Shown piece by piece: positions 33,698 to 41,825 of a DNA stretch of 64,000 nt; the first letter of the stretch is position 1, and every line of letters starts with the position of its first letter. This stretch comes from Sporolactobacillus kofuensis (lineage in GTDB: Bacteria > Bacillota > Bacilli > Bacillales > Sporolactobacillaceae). The stretch covers positions 186,001-250,000 of the forward strand of contig NZ_JBHSTQ010000003.1 of assembly GCF_042660205.1 (NCBI RefSeq). Direction: 5' to 3'. A program made the position numbers and the translations under genes. The notes beneath the pieces were generated by a model, which saw nothing but the letters and a program-made list of their open reading frames with translations, was not told where the DNA came from and made no database searches.

Positions 33698-35263
33698 TTA
33701 TTTGCTTAACCAAGCATTAGTCTGATCACTGGCAATCGTTATCGAACTATCTGGACTGATCGTAAACCCATGAACCTTCTTACTTGTGCCATAGACAACA
33801 TCCTGATCAAAGAGATTCACATGCGGAATATCTTTATTAATGATTTCAAGTGCTTGTCCATAGATCGCTTTTCGTTTTGCTTGATCTGTTGTATCTGCAG
33901 TGGCCTTCGTGAGCAATTGATCGAGTTGCTTGTTCTGATAACCACCACCGTTACCAAGTGAACCGATTTGTTTTGAATCGAACATCTGGTAGAGGAAGAA
34001 GTCAGGATCCGGATACCAAGACCAGCTCATGATATACATTGGTGCTTTTGCTTTTGATACAGTATCACTGAATGTGCCCCATTCAACCGTTTTAATCGAG
34101 ACATTAATTCCAATTTTCTTCATTTGTGATTGGAAAATAGTCGCAATCGGAACGCGTGCTGGCACAACATAGACATTGGTATTAAATCCATTTGGATAGC
34201 CCGCTTCTTTAAGTAACTTCTTTGCCTTTTTCACGTCAACAGTCGTTTTATTTTGATCTGCTAACTTCTGGTCATAGCCCCATGAAGCACGTGGAAGAGG
34301 AAGATCTGCTACTTTTGCGCCACCGTATTTAAATGAGCCCTTGAGCAAGTCTTCTTTATCCATTGCCAGTTTAATCGCTTGACGTACTTTTAATTTCTTC
34401 GTAGGACCACTCTTAAAGTTGAAGGACAAATAGGAAACTTGAAGACCTTGATCCGACACAAAGTTAAGATTTTTATTCTTTTTAATTGTTAAGATGCTTG
34501 GTCCTTGCAAGTTCGTCGCAACATCAATATCACCAGATGCCAGAGAATTAGACATTGTATTCGGATCACCGATAATTGCGAACTTCACAGCGTCAAGATG
34601 AGGTTTCGGTCCCCAATACTTGCTGTTGCGATCAACAAGAACATAGGAATCAGCTACCCATTTCTTAAATGTGAAGGCACCTGTGCCAACAGGGTGCATA
34701 CCGAATTTGTCGCCCCATCCTTTAACTTCTTCCTTCGGCACAATCGCATTCCCCATATCTGTCAGCATTGGCAAGAATGCTGCATAAGGCGTATCAAGAT
34801 CAATCTTCACCTGATGATTGTTAATCACCGTAATTTTCTTAATATCACGGATTCGGTGCATTGCCGATTGGTTCAAGGAACGCTCTAAAGAATATTTAAC
34901 ATCAGAAGCAGTCATCTTTCTGCCCTTTTGAAATTTTCCTTTTTGAAAATACACATTGGTCCGGAGATTAAAGGTATACGATTTATTATCTTTGGAGATT
35001 GTCCAGCTTTTTGCTAGAGAAGGAACAATCTTTGAATTATCGTTGTTATATTTCACCAATGTATCAAAGATACTCCGCATCACATTTGATTCATAAGTTG
35101 ACGTATAGCCAATTGGGTCAAGCGAAGCAATATTTGATGACAAACCAATTTTCAGTGTTCCTCCATCGACCGCTTTGCCAGAGCCTGATGAAGTTGTGTT
35201 CGTACCACAGGCGGTAAGTGCTAACAGACAGGCAACAATAATCAACGCAAAAAACTTTTTCAA
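33698..35263 (-). CDS. Oligopeptide-binding lipoprotein, SBP family 5 (OppA type)
   Basis: A 521-aa extracellular binding protein, first gene of the operon. The likely start is TTG at 35263 (KKFFALIIVACLLALTACG), with GGAG ten bases ahead; a GTG seven codons upstream opens the frame but would put a charged extension before the signal. The lipobox is LTAC. Family-5 marks are GGTLKIGLSSNIASLDP, MHPVGTGAFTFKKW and VRQAIKLAMDKEDL. It feeds the OppBCDF importer and is followed by peptidase genes in the same transcript, so peptides are the likely ligand. Confidence 0.92.
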   Translation of the reverse strand: MKKFFALIIVACLLALTACGTNTTSSGSGKAVDGGTLKIGLSSNIASLDPIGYTSTYESNVMRSIFDTLVKYNNDNSKIVPSLAKSWTISKDNKSYTFNLRTNVYFQKGKFQKGRKMTASDVKYSLERSLNQSAMHRIRDIKKITVINNHQVKIDLDTPYAAFLPMLTDMGNAIVPKEEVKGWGDKFGMHPVGTGAFTFKKWVADSYVLVDRNSKYWGPKPHLDAVKFAIIGDPNTMSNSLASGDIDVATNLQGPSILTIKKNKNLNFVSDQGLQVSYLSFNFKSGPTKKLKVRQAIKLAMDKEDLLKGSFKYGGAKVADLPLPRASWGYDQKLADQNKTTVDVKKAKKLLKEAGYPNGFNTNVYVVPARVPIATIFQSQMKKIGINVSIKTVEWGTFSDTVSKAKAPMYIMSWSWYPDPDFFLYQMFDSKQIGSLGNGGGYQNKQLDQLLTKATADTTDQAKRKAIYGQALEIINKDIPHVNLFDQDVVYGTSKKVHGFTISPDSSITIASDQTNAWLSK

Positions 35264-35321
35264 CAAATCCCCACTCCGTTTCACTATATGTAATTTTCTT
35301 TCACATTATTAAATTAAAAAT

Positions 35322-35350
35322 AATATACGACATTTAATGTATTTAGTCAA
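35322..35350 (-). promoter_or_regulatory. Promoter of the oppA operon with internal palindromes
   Basis: Minus strand: -35 TTGACT, 17-base spacer, -10 TATATT. The spacer contains the perfect palindrome ACATTTAATGT (35330-35340). An inverted repeat ATTATT-N8-AATAAT (35305-35324) overlaps the -10. Either could be the operator of the operon's own IclR regulator. Confidence 0.75.
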
Positions 35351-35398
35351 TTTGTTTTTTTGAATTTATTCCTTATTGGGTTAATTTTCTGATTAGTA

Positions 35399-35665
35399 TT
35401 AGTGTTGGTGTACATCATTCATTTGTTGTTTGTATCCTACCCAGAAGGGCGGACGCTCATCATGATTGCCAAGATTGGCAAAGCCAAACACCCCAAGCAT
35501 TTCCTTTTTTCCTTAATCAGTTTTTTCAAAGCTCTATAATCTTCAGCAGACCCTTCATGAATTAAATCACCGCTGATCACAAAACTGCTCTCACTAATTG
35601 CTGTAAGTTTTCAGAAAAGAATGGTCTTTTGAGGCCATCAATCATCATGATTCGTATTATCCAGA
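35399..35665 (-). pseudogene. Decayed metallophosphoesterase gene
   Basis: Three frames on the minus strand, joined by two frameshifts, give pieces of a calcineurin-like phosphoesterase: MIDGLKRPFFSENLQQLV, then SFVISGDLIHEGSAEDYR with the GDL metal motif, then GVFGFANLGNHDERPPF with the GNHD motif. The N- and C-terminal parts are missing. It is a remnant, not expressed protein. The rest of the gap up to 35974 shows no gene I can identify. Confidence 0.65.
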
Positions 35666-35974
35666 ATGTGGGAAAAGTAGCTTTTTTGATGAAGTAGCGA
35701 TGAATTAATCTGATTATCATCATCATCATCCAATTAAAGTATTAACTTGTTTATCACCCCTTGTTTCAACACAACTCGTTTTCTATAATTAAAAAATGGG
35801 CTATTTGTTTTCCCAAAAAAGATTGTGATTTAATCGATGATCTACGAGGAAGATCAGGCATTAGCAATCTAGTCATAGCTTTTCCATTCTTGTTCATGAG
35901 ATTATGGGCAAAACTATTTTACTGACTCCAAAAACTACATTTAATTCTTCATAAAAACATCGGAGGCATCATCA

Positions 35975-36862
35975 ATGCAGAAGGCAAAATTTATTGTTCC
36001 CGCATTAATTAGTAGCGCTGTTTTTTCAGCAACTGCCCACCAAGCTTATGCAGCTACCGGAAAAGATCTTGTATCAAATTCCATGAAATACCTCGGCATT
36101 CCTTATAAATACGGAGCGGCCGCATATTCAACGCAATCTTTCGACTGTTCATCGTTCACTCAATATCTGTTTAAAAAAGTGTACAAAATGACGCTACCTC
36201 GAACATCGACGCTACAATCTCAAAAGGGATTAGCCGTGAACAAGGCAAATTTAATTAATGGCGATCTACTCTTTTTCGATACCTCCGGTGATGGTAGCAT
36301 TGACCATGTCGGAATCTACATAGGAAATGGAAAAATGATCAGTTCAGAGACATATGTTGGGGTTCATATCACAAATGTATTCAGAGGTGGAGGTTCGGAG
36401 CATTATTGGAAACCCCGTTTTATTAAAGCACGGAGAATCAACCCAACACCAACGGTTTCGGAGTTATCTTATCAACCACCTACGAAGTCAAAAAGTAGTA
36501 CATCAAAATCAACAACGAAGATCACTTACACCGTTAAGCGTGGCGATTCGCTATCTAAAATAGCGAACAACTATCATACAACAATCACGAAATTAAAATC
36601 ACTCAATAAGTTATCTTCTAATATGATTCGTGTAGGTGAGAAACTAACGATTTCATCCTTCAGTACGTCAACGCCAAAAAAGTTGAGTGTTAAACCAGTC
36701 CTTAAGAAGTCCGTTTCAAAAACGAGTACGAAGCATACGGTTAAATCCGGCGAATCCCTTTGGGAAATTGCAACACTGCACGGCACAAGTATTAATAAAT
36801 TGATGAAAAAAAATAATTTGAGTTCTACGCTTATCTATCCAGGTCAAAAAATATATATTTGA
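35975..36862 (+). CDS. Secreted NlpC/P60 endopeptidase with two C-terminal LysM domains
   Basis: A 295-aa exported wall hydrolase that would cut peptidoglycan stem peptides (D-Glu to diamino acid bond). A signal peptide (cut near AYA, residue 26) is followed directly by the NlpC/P60 domain, with catalytic Cys58 in FDCSSF and His111 in IDHVGIY. The third polar residue, usually His in an MIHA-like motif, is Ser123 here (KMISSE). LysM domains follow at about 179-222 and 250-295 (YTVKRGDSLSKIA, HTVKSGESLWEIA). Having the catalytic domain first and LysM last is the reverse of LytE/LytF. CGGAGG precedes the ATG. Confidence 0.92.
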   Translation: MQKAKFIVPALISSAVFSATAHQAYAATGKDLVSNSMKYLGIPYKYGAAAYSTQSFDCSSFTQYLFKKVYKMTLPRTSTLQSQKGLAVNKANLINGDLLFFDTSGDGSIDHVGIYIGNGKMISSETYVGVHITNVFRGGGSEHYWKPRFIKARRINPTPTVSELSYQPPTKSKSSTSKSTTKITYTVKRGDSLSKIANNYHTTITKLKSLNKLSSNMIRVGEKLTISSFSTSTPKKLSVKPVLKKSVSKTSTKHTVKSGESLWEIATLHGTSINKLMKKNNLSSTLIYPGQKIYI

Positions 36863-36904
36863 TGAGCGAATTTAAAAGCTAAAGTCGCTTATAAGAATCG
36901 AACA

Positions 36905-36931
36905 CCACTCGGTTAACAGCCGGGATTTTTA
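36905..36931 (+). terminator. Weak terminator after the NlpC/P60 gene
   Basis: CTCGG pairs with CCGGG (one G-U) around TTAACAG and is followed by ATTTTTATT, about 45 bases after the stop. Confidence 0.5.
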
Positions 36932-37094
36932 TTACATCGCAGGCTCCCATGTATCAAACATATATTAAAGGTTGGCAAAATTAACGTAATAATTCGTGAA
37001 ATTCCTGGTTACATAATAATCGATTTAAAAAAAGTAATCGGTCCTAATTCCTACCACTTAAAAAAATAAAAACTTCTTTAGAAAGTGACCTGTG

Positions 37095-37331
37095 ATGGAC
37101 AAATTACCTATTAATAAAGTTATTAGTATGCTAAATCAAGGTCGAGAAGTTGATCTCGTGTACCAGGGCACATTATATCAAATCTCTCACACGAATAGGC
37201 TAACGTTAATTGCCAGTATAGATGTCCAGAAAGAATATAAATCTACCGAAGATCTCTTTCGTCACTTTAAAATAGACGGTAAAACATTCGCTGAGATTTG
37301 GGACAAAATTGAAATTGACCATATTTTTTAG
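37095..37331 (+). CDS. Small hypothetical protein, 78 aa
   Basis: I do not recognise a family. The protein (MDKLPINKVISML...) is soluble, with an amphipathic N-terminal helix, a probable beta-pair around VDLVYQGTLYQISHTNR and a C-terminal segment ending EIDHIF. A GTG codon just before the ATG opens the frame; the ribosome site is poor (AAGTGA). A strong terminator directly after the stop supports a real gene. It is convergent with luxS. Confidence 0.65.
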   Translation: MDKLPINKVISMLNQGREVDLVYQGTLYQISHTNRLTLIASIDVQKEYKSTEDLFRHFKIDGKTFAEIWDKIEIDHIF

Positions 37332-37335
37332 GCAA

Positions 37336-37383
37336 CAAAAAAGACCCGAACCCATTTCAGTAATGGATTCGGGCATTTTTTTA
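37336..37383. terminator. Bidirectional terminator between the 78-aa gene and luxS
   Basis: CCCGAACCCATT pairs with AATGGATTCGGG (G-U pair included) around TCAGT; A and T runs flank both sides. It ends the small plus-strand gene and, on the minus strand, the long methionine operon. Confidence 0.9.
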
Positions 37384-37450
37384 TCGATCCCAATATCTCA
37401 GAGTTTTTAAATTGCTTACTTCTGGGATAAGTTTTTATTTCTCCCTACTT

Positions 37451-37936
37451 TTACAATGATTCCTTCACTACTTTGCGTTCAAATGGATCTGAACTTATGC
37501 CTTCTGCCACAATTTTTTTCGCCCATTCTTTTGCTGAGAAGAGTGAGTGATCGCGATAATTGCCGCAACTTTCAATTGTTGTTCCTTGAACATCGTCCCA
37601 TGTCGCTTCGTTCGCGATAAATTCCAGAGAGCCTTTCAGCGCTTTTGCAACGTAAATCGGATCGTGCTCCCCCCAAAGAATCAAATGAAATCCGGTCCGA
37701 CAGCCGAACGGCGAGCAGTCGATTACTCCTTCAAGCCGATCCCGTAGCAAACTGGCAAGCATATGTTCAATGGTATGCAGCCCGGCTGTAGGAATCGCAT
37801 TTTCGTTGGGCTGCACAAATCGTAAATCATAATTTTGAATCAGGTCGCCTTTAGGTCCTCTTTGTGTCGTAATTAATCGAACATAGGGAGCTATCACTTT
37901 CGTATGATCAAGAGTAAAACTTTCAACCTTTGCCAT
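37451..37936 (-). CDS. luxS: S-ribosylhomocysteine lyase
   Basis: A 161-aa enzyme that splits S-ribosylhomocysteine into homocysteine and the AI-2 precursor DPD, recycling the product of SAM-dependent methylation. The metal site is His54 and His58 in HTIEH plus Cys124 in ESCGNY; Glu57 and Cys79 (PFGCRTGF) complete the active site. The ATG at 37936 has GAGGAG ahead; the longer frame adds 13 unlikely residues. It lies 93 bases after metQ with no T-rich terminator between, so it is probably the last gene of the SAM-riboswitch operon. Confidence 0.97.
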   Translation of the reverse strand: MAKVESFTLDHTKVIAPYVRLITTQRGPKGDLIQNYDLRFVQPNENAIPTAGLHTIEHMLASLLRDRLEGVIDCSPFGCRTGFHLILWGEHDPIYVAKALKGSLEFIANEATWDDVQGTTIESCGNYRDHSLFSAKEWAKKIVAEGISSDPFERKVVKESL

Positions 37937-38029
37937 AATTAATCTCCTCACCTGTCTATATTTTTTTATAAACATTAATGCCCCTAATTTCTAGGTACTA
38001 TTTCTTGCATGATAACATAAGACCTATGC

Positions 38030-38875
38030 TTAATACTTGAAGGCAGGAACATAAACACCATTGTAAAGATTTTTAATTTTATTTCCGACCGATGCAGTAT
38101 GGTAAGCTTGCACAACTTTCTTATAGGTGCTGTTATTCTTATCAGCCGTCCGCGCAACAATGACGTTAATCCACGGTTTATTATTCGGATCATTGAGATC
38201 AGGTTTAATGCGATAAATCGAATCAGTTACCGGGTTCATTTTATTATCAATAATAAAGTTACTGTTTGTTATGCCCGCTGCAAAATCCGGGAGCAGACTT
38301 GGAATCTTGGCTGGATCCACTTCGACAATTTTCACGTGATGCTTATTTTCTGTAATGTCTTTCACAGCCGGGGAGTATCCTTTACTTGGATCAAGTTTGA
38401 TCAAGCCTGCACTCTCCAGAACTTTAAGTGCTCGTCCTGCATTGGTAACATTGTTAGGAATAGCAATTTTATCACCGTTTTTAATCTGACTGAGACTTTT
38501 AATCTTTTTTGAGTAGACATTTAAAGGAACAATGTATGACTGACCGATGACGGTAAATTTATAGCCCTTTTGCTTTTCTTCCTGATGCAGGAAAGCATTA
38601 TGCTGAAATGCGGTGAGATCAAGTTCTTTATTGGCCTGGGATTGGTTGGTAATGATACCGTCAGTGAACTTGACAAGCTTTACCTGAATGTTTTCTTTTA
38701 TTAAGTTCTTATTGACTTGCGCCCAGATGGGATCATCACTATTGCCGACAACCCCTACTTTCACTTCTTTTACTTTATTAGTGCTGCTGTTTGATGCTGA
38801 TGAACTGCATGCCGCAAGCACCAGAGCAAAACTGAGGATAACGATAAAACTGCTTAATTGGAAAATCCTTTTCAT
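38030..38875 (-). CDS. metQ: Methionine ABC transporter substrate-binding lipoprotein
   Basis: A 281-aa NlpA-family lipoprotein. The lipobox is LAAC, and the mature protein begins with the family stretch VKVGVVGNSDDPIWAQV; KELDLTAFQHNAFL, GDKIAIPNNVTNAGRALKVL and the C-terminal VVQAYHTASVG follow. Members bind L- or D-methionine and, in Gram-positives, methionine sulfoxide. It completes metNIQ under the upstream SAM riboswitch. Gene order metN-metI-metQ is standard. Confidence 0.94.
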   Translation of the reverse strand: MKRIFQLSSFIVILSFALVLAACSSSASNSSTNKVKEVKVGVVGNSDDPIWAQVNKNLIKENIQVKLVKFTDGIITNQSQANKELDLTAFQHNAFLHQEEKQKGYKFTVIGQSYIVPLNVYSKKIKSLSQIKNGDKIAIPNNVTNAGRALKVLESAGLIKLDPSKGYSPAVKDITENKHHVKIVEVDPAKIPSLLPDFAAGITNSNFIIDNKMNPVTDSIYRIKPDLNDPNNKPWINVIVARTADKNNSTYKKVVQAYHTASVGNKIKNLYNGVYVPAFKY

Positions 38876-38887
38876 GATAAATGCCTC

Positions 38888-39568
38888 CTAATGAGTGGTT
38901 TTTTTAGAAATTAATGTACCTATTATTTGAACGATGCTAACAAAAATGAGTAGAACAATAATGGATACATAAGTAGCATCTAATTGATTTTGCTGATAAC
39001 CGTAACGGATCGCAAAGTCCCCTATTCCTCCACCTCCGACAACACCGACAATCGCAGTCAGTCCGATAAGACTAATGATGGTGATGGTTGATACTCGCGC
39101 AATGGACGAGATTCCTTCTTTCAAATAGACGGAGATTATAATTTGAAATGGCGATAAGCCCATGGCAATCCCTGATTCAACCAATCCCTCATCCACTTCA
39201 TTAAAAGCAGATTCGATCTGCCTAGAGAAAAAAGGTGTAATTCCGATGATGAGCGGAAATATAGTACCCTGTACACCGACAGCCGTCCCAGAAATCAATC
39301 GAGTAAGCGGGATCAGAGCCGCAATAAGAATAATGAATGGAATCGAACGGAACAGATTGATTACTTTATCAAAGAAATTAAAAACGAATAAATTCTCTAA
39401 AATACCGCTTTTTTTCGTAGATATAAGCGCAATGCCGATAAATAAGCTGAGCACAAAAGAAATCAGCCCTGATAGGAAGACCATCTGCAGTGTTTGAGCA
39501 ATCGATAGATAAAATTCATCCATGACTTGAGAGACATTTGGAAGAAAAAATTGTATCAAGTTATCCAT
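38888..39568 (-). CDS. metI: Methionine ABC transporter permease
   Basis: A 226-aa permease with about five membrane segments. FRSIPFIILIAALIPLTRL, the coupling loop around EVDEGLVESGIAMGLSPFQ and the glycine-rich GVVGGGGIGDFAIRYGYQ are MetI landmarks. Its ATG overlaps the metN stop by eight bases (CATGGATAA), so translation is coupled. Confidence 0.94.
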   Translation of the reverse strand: MDNLIQFFLPNVSQVMDEFYLSIAQTLQMVFLSGLISFVLSLFIGIALISTKKSGILENLFVFNFFDKVINLFRSIPFIILIAALIPLTRLISGTAVGVQGTIFPLIIGITPFFSRQIESAFNEVDEGLVESGIAMGLSPFQIIISVYLKEGISSIARVSTITIISLIGLTAIVGVVGGGGIGDFAIRYGYQQNQLDATYVSIIVLLIFVSIVQIIGTLISKKTTH

Positions 39569-40610
39569 GATTCAACACCTCAATAGCCACATGCTTTGGT
39601 ATTAAGTACTCGAGCGCATGATCAATAGTCGACTTCTGACCACTTAAAATAATAATGAGTCCACCAAGCGGATTATCGTTCAAAATTTGAATATCACCAA
39701 ACACAATATTGGCATCGACATTATAAGTTCTCGAAATATAAGAGATAAGCGGTTCGGAAACACTGTTTGTCGTATAGCTTATTTTCAGCAACAGCTGTCC
39801 CGGTTGCAGCCGGACAACTGGAGAGTTTGTTTCAATTAATGTCTTCACACTGCTCAGTGCAGACGTCGTTTCAATAAATGACTGTGTCAATTCCTGCTGC
39901 GGATTGGAGAAGACGGAATAAACATCGCCCTGTTCAATAATCTTCCCTTTATCAAGGACTGATACCTTCTGACAAATTTCCTTGACAACAGACATTTCGT
40001 GAGTAATCACCACAATCGTTAAGCCTAGTTCTTTATTCAATCTCTTCAATAAATAAAGGATTGATTTTGTTGTTTTTGGATCCAAGGCGCTTGTTGCTTC
40101 ATCACACAACAGGATTTTCGGATGATTCACTAGTGCCCTGGCAATGGCCACGCGCTGTTTCTGTCCGCCGGACAACTGAGAAGGATAGGCATTCCTCTTG
40201 TCCGGCAAATTAACAAGTTGCAGTAACTCGGTAATCCGCTTATTAATCTGCTGCTTTGACAAACCGCTATGTTTCAAAGGAAGCGCAATATTATCAAAGA
40301 CTGTTCGGGAAGGCATGAGATTAAACTGTTGAAAAATCATGCCGATTTTTCTCCTTATCGATCTCAGTTCCCGTGCTTTTAATCCGACAATATTTTGGCC
40401 TTCAAAGAAAATACGACCTTCAGTTGGCTTTTCAATACCATTAAAACATCTAACAAGCGTCGATTTTCCAGCTCCACTATAGCCGATGATGCCGAAAATC
40501 TCTCCCTTTTCTATAGAGAGATTCACATCTTTTAGTACAGGATGAGCCTTTTTATCTACGGTAAAGACCTTAACTACATGGTCCGTACGTATGATTTCTG
40601 ATGTTGACAC
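39561..40610 (-). CDS. metN: Methionine ABC transporter ATPase
   Basis: A 349-aa ATPase. Walker A is GYSGAGKST, the Q loop MIFQQFNLMPSRTVFDNIALPL is MetN-like, the signature LSGGQKQRV and Walker B LLCDEATSALDP. A C-terminal NIL domain (about 265-345) is the methionine-sensing domain that inhibits transport when intracellular methionine is high. The start is GTG with GGAGG nine bases ahead. It follows the dehydrogenase gene by 56 bases with no terminator. Confidence 0.95.
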   Translation of the reverse strand: MSTSEIIRTDHVVKVFTVDKKAHPVLKDVNLSIEKGEIFGIIGYSGAGKSTLVRCFNGIEKPTEGRIFFEGQNIVGLKARELRSIRRKIGMIFQQFNLMPSRTVFDNIALPLKHSGLSKQQINKRITELLQLVNLPDKRNAYPSQLSGGQKQRVAIARALVNHPKILLCDEATSALDPKTTKSILYLLKRLNKELGLTIVVITHEMSVVKEICQKVSVLDKGKIIEQGDVYSVFSNPQQELTQSFIETTSALSSVKTLIETNSPVVRLQPGQLLLKISYTTNSVSEPLISYISRTYNVDANIVFGDIQILNDNPLGGLIIILSGQKSTIDHALEYLIPKHVAIEVLNHG

Positions 40611-40666
40611 GGCTTCGTGCCTCCTTTCCTATGTTTTCTAATTGAAATACTTGGTTTTATGGTTTA

Positions 40667-41779
40667 TTATTTCTTCGCCAAATAGGCCTGTGTGCACAAC
40701 TCAAGCTGTTGGATCGCTTCAAAAACAGTTGCCTCGTTCACTTCAAAGGGAAGCAAATGGATCGTCTTATCTGGGCTTACAGAAAAAGCTGCTAACTTGT
40801 GAATATCTTGTATAGAACACGCCTCAAGATGCAGATCCTGAAGATTCGTCGGCAACTGAAGCTGCTGATAAAATGGCAGAAGCTTCAGTATCTCCTCCCA
40901 TTTTTTTTCAAGGGCTAATTGAACCAAGACCCCATAAGCAACCTTTGCGCCATGCAGGAGATGAACGGTTTCTGGGAAATAAGTCAACGCGTCATGGATG
41001 GAATGCGCTGCGGTCGCGCGTCCGTATTCGTCCCCGAAGCCACCCACCAGACCACCGGCAATAATATTTGTTTCCATCACCAGCTGCCAGGCGTTGGATA
41101 AAATGCCCCGCTTCATATCATCTACAGCTTGTATTGCATATTTTAGAGGGATGTCGTGACAGATTTTTGCCGAATCACGCGCATATAAAAGAGCTAGATG
41201 ATTGGTGCCAATATGTGTAAGCAGACTGTCGGATTCATACCATTTGGCCAACGTATCGGCGATTCCGGCGATAAAATAGTCCACCGGAGAGTCTAGGATG
41301 ACTCTAGGTTCAATAAGCACAAGACTAGACTGTCTTGGGTAAAGTTCATGTCCGATAGAAATGCCGTTTTCCTCATAAAGAACACTGAGCGCAGACCATG
41401 CAGCGCAGTTACTGGCCATTGTCGGTAGAATTATCAAACGACAATCACCTGATTTAACGGCAGCCGCTTTCGCTGTATCAATCACCTTTCCACCACCAAG
41501 ACCGATGATCAAATCAATGTCTAAATTTTTGATTTCTTGAATGACTCGATCAATTTCTTTGTGCGAACATTCACCGCTGAATGTCATTTGAAACACATCA
41601 AATCCTGCTTGAGCAAGATTTGGGAAATAAGGTGCTGCCTTACGCCATGACTTGATGCCATGAAGAATAAGGAGTCGATTAGCTGACAGCGACTTAAGAA
41701 ACTCCGGAAGATAGTCATATGCATCTTTTTCAGAGAGATATTGTTGCGGTCCCACCCTAGAAACAACATGAAAAGACAT
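40667..41779 (-). CDS. Iron-ADH/GldA-type dehydrogenase, HcxA (YbdH)-like
   Basis: A 370-aa NAD(P)-dependent dehydrogenase of the glycerol-dehydrogenase-like group. The nucleotide loop is LIIGLGGGKVIDTAKAAA; metal ligands are in ADTLAKWYE, ATAAHSIHDAL and HLLHGAKVAYG. TMASNCAAWSALSVLY places it with YbdH/HcxA-like proteins, which reduce 2-oxo acids to 2-hydroxy acids, more than with glycerol dehydrogenase. In E. coli ybdH neighbours ybdL, a methionine aminotransferase; here too an aminotransferase is two genes away. Interconversion of 2-hydroxy- and 2-oxo-4-methylthiobutanoate is my inference. AAGGAG precedes the ATG. Confidence 0.78.
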   Translation of the reverse strand: MSFHVVSRVGPQQYLSEKDAYDYLPEFLKSLSANRLLILHGIKSWRKAAPYFPNLAQAGFDVFQMTFSGECSHKEIDRVIQEIKNLDIDLIIGLGGGKVIDTAKAAAVKSGDCRLIILPTMASNCAAWSALSVLYEENGISIGHELYPRQSSLVLIEPRVILDSPVDYFIAGIADTLAKWYESDSLLTHIGTNHLALLYARDSAKICHDIPLKYAIQAVDDMKRGILSNAWQLVMETNIIAGGLVGGFGDEYGRATAAHSIHDALTYFPETVHLLHGAKVAYGVLVQLALEKKWEEILKLLPFYQQLQLPTNLQDLHLEACSIQDIHKLAAFSVSPDKTIHLLPFEVNEATVFEAIQQLELCTQAYLAKK

Positions 41780-41825
41780 TATACTGAACTCCTTTAACGG
41801 CAGGATGAGAAAATACTGCCCGCCT

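Noticed and set aside
35382..35396. CodY-like sequence AATTTTCTGATTAGT upstream of oppA
   Set aside because: Three mismatches to the consensus and located well upstream of the -35 box; too weak to list as a site.
35818..35930. Plus-strand frame reading DLIDDLRGRSGISNLVIAF before the NlpC/P60 gene
   Set aside because: No start codon or ribosome site, and no family recognised; kept out as a probable chance frame.
36863..37094. Riboswitch or tRNA in the gap after the NlpC/P60 gene
   Set aside because: Only a weak terminator is seen; no cloverleaf or aptamer core.
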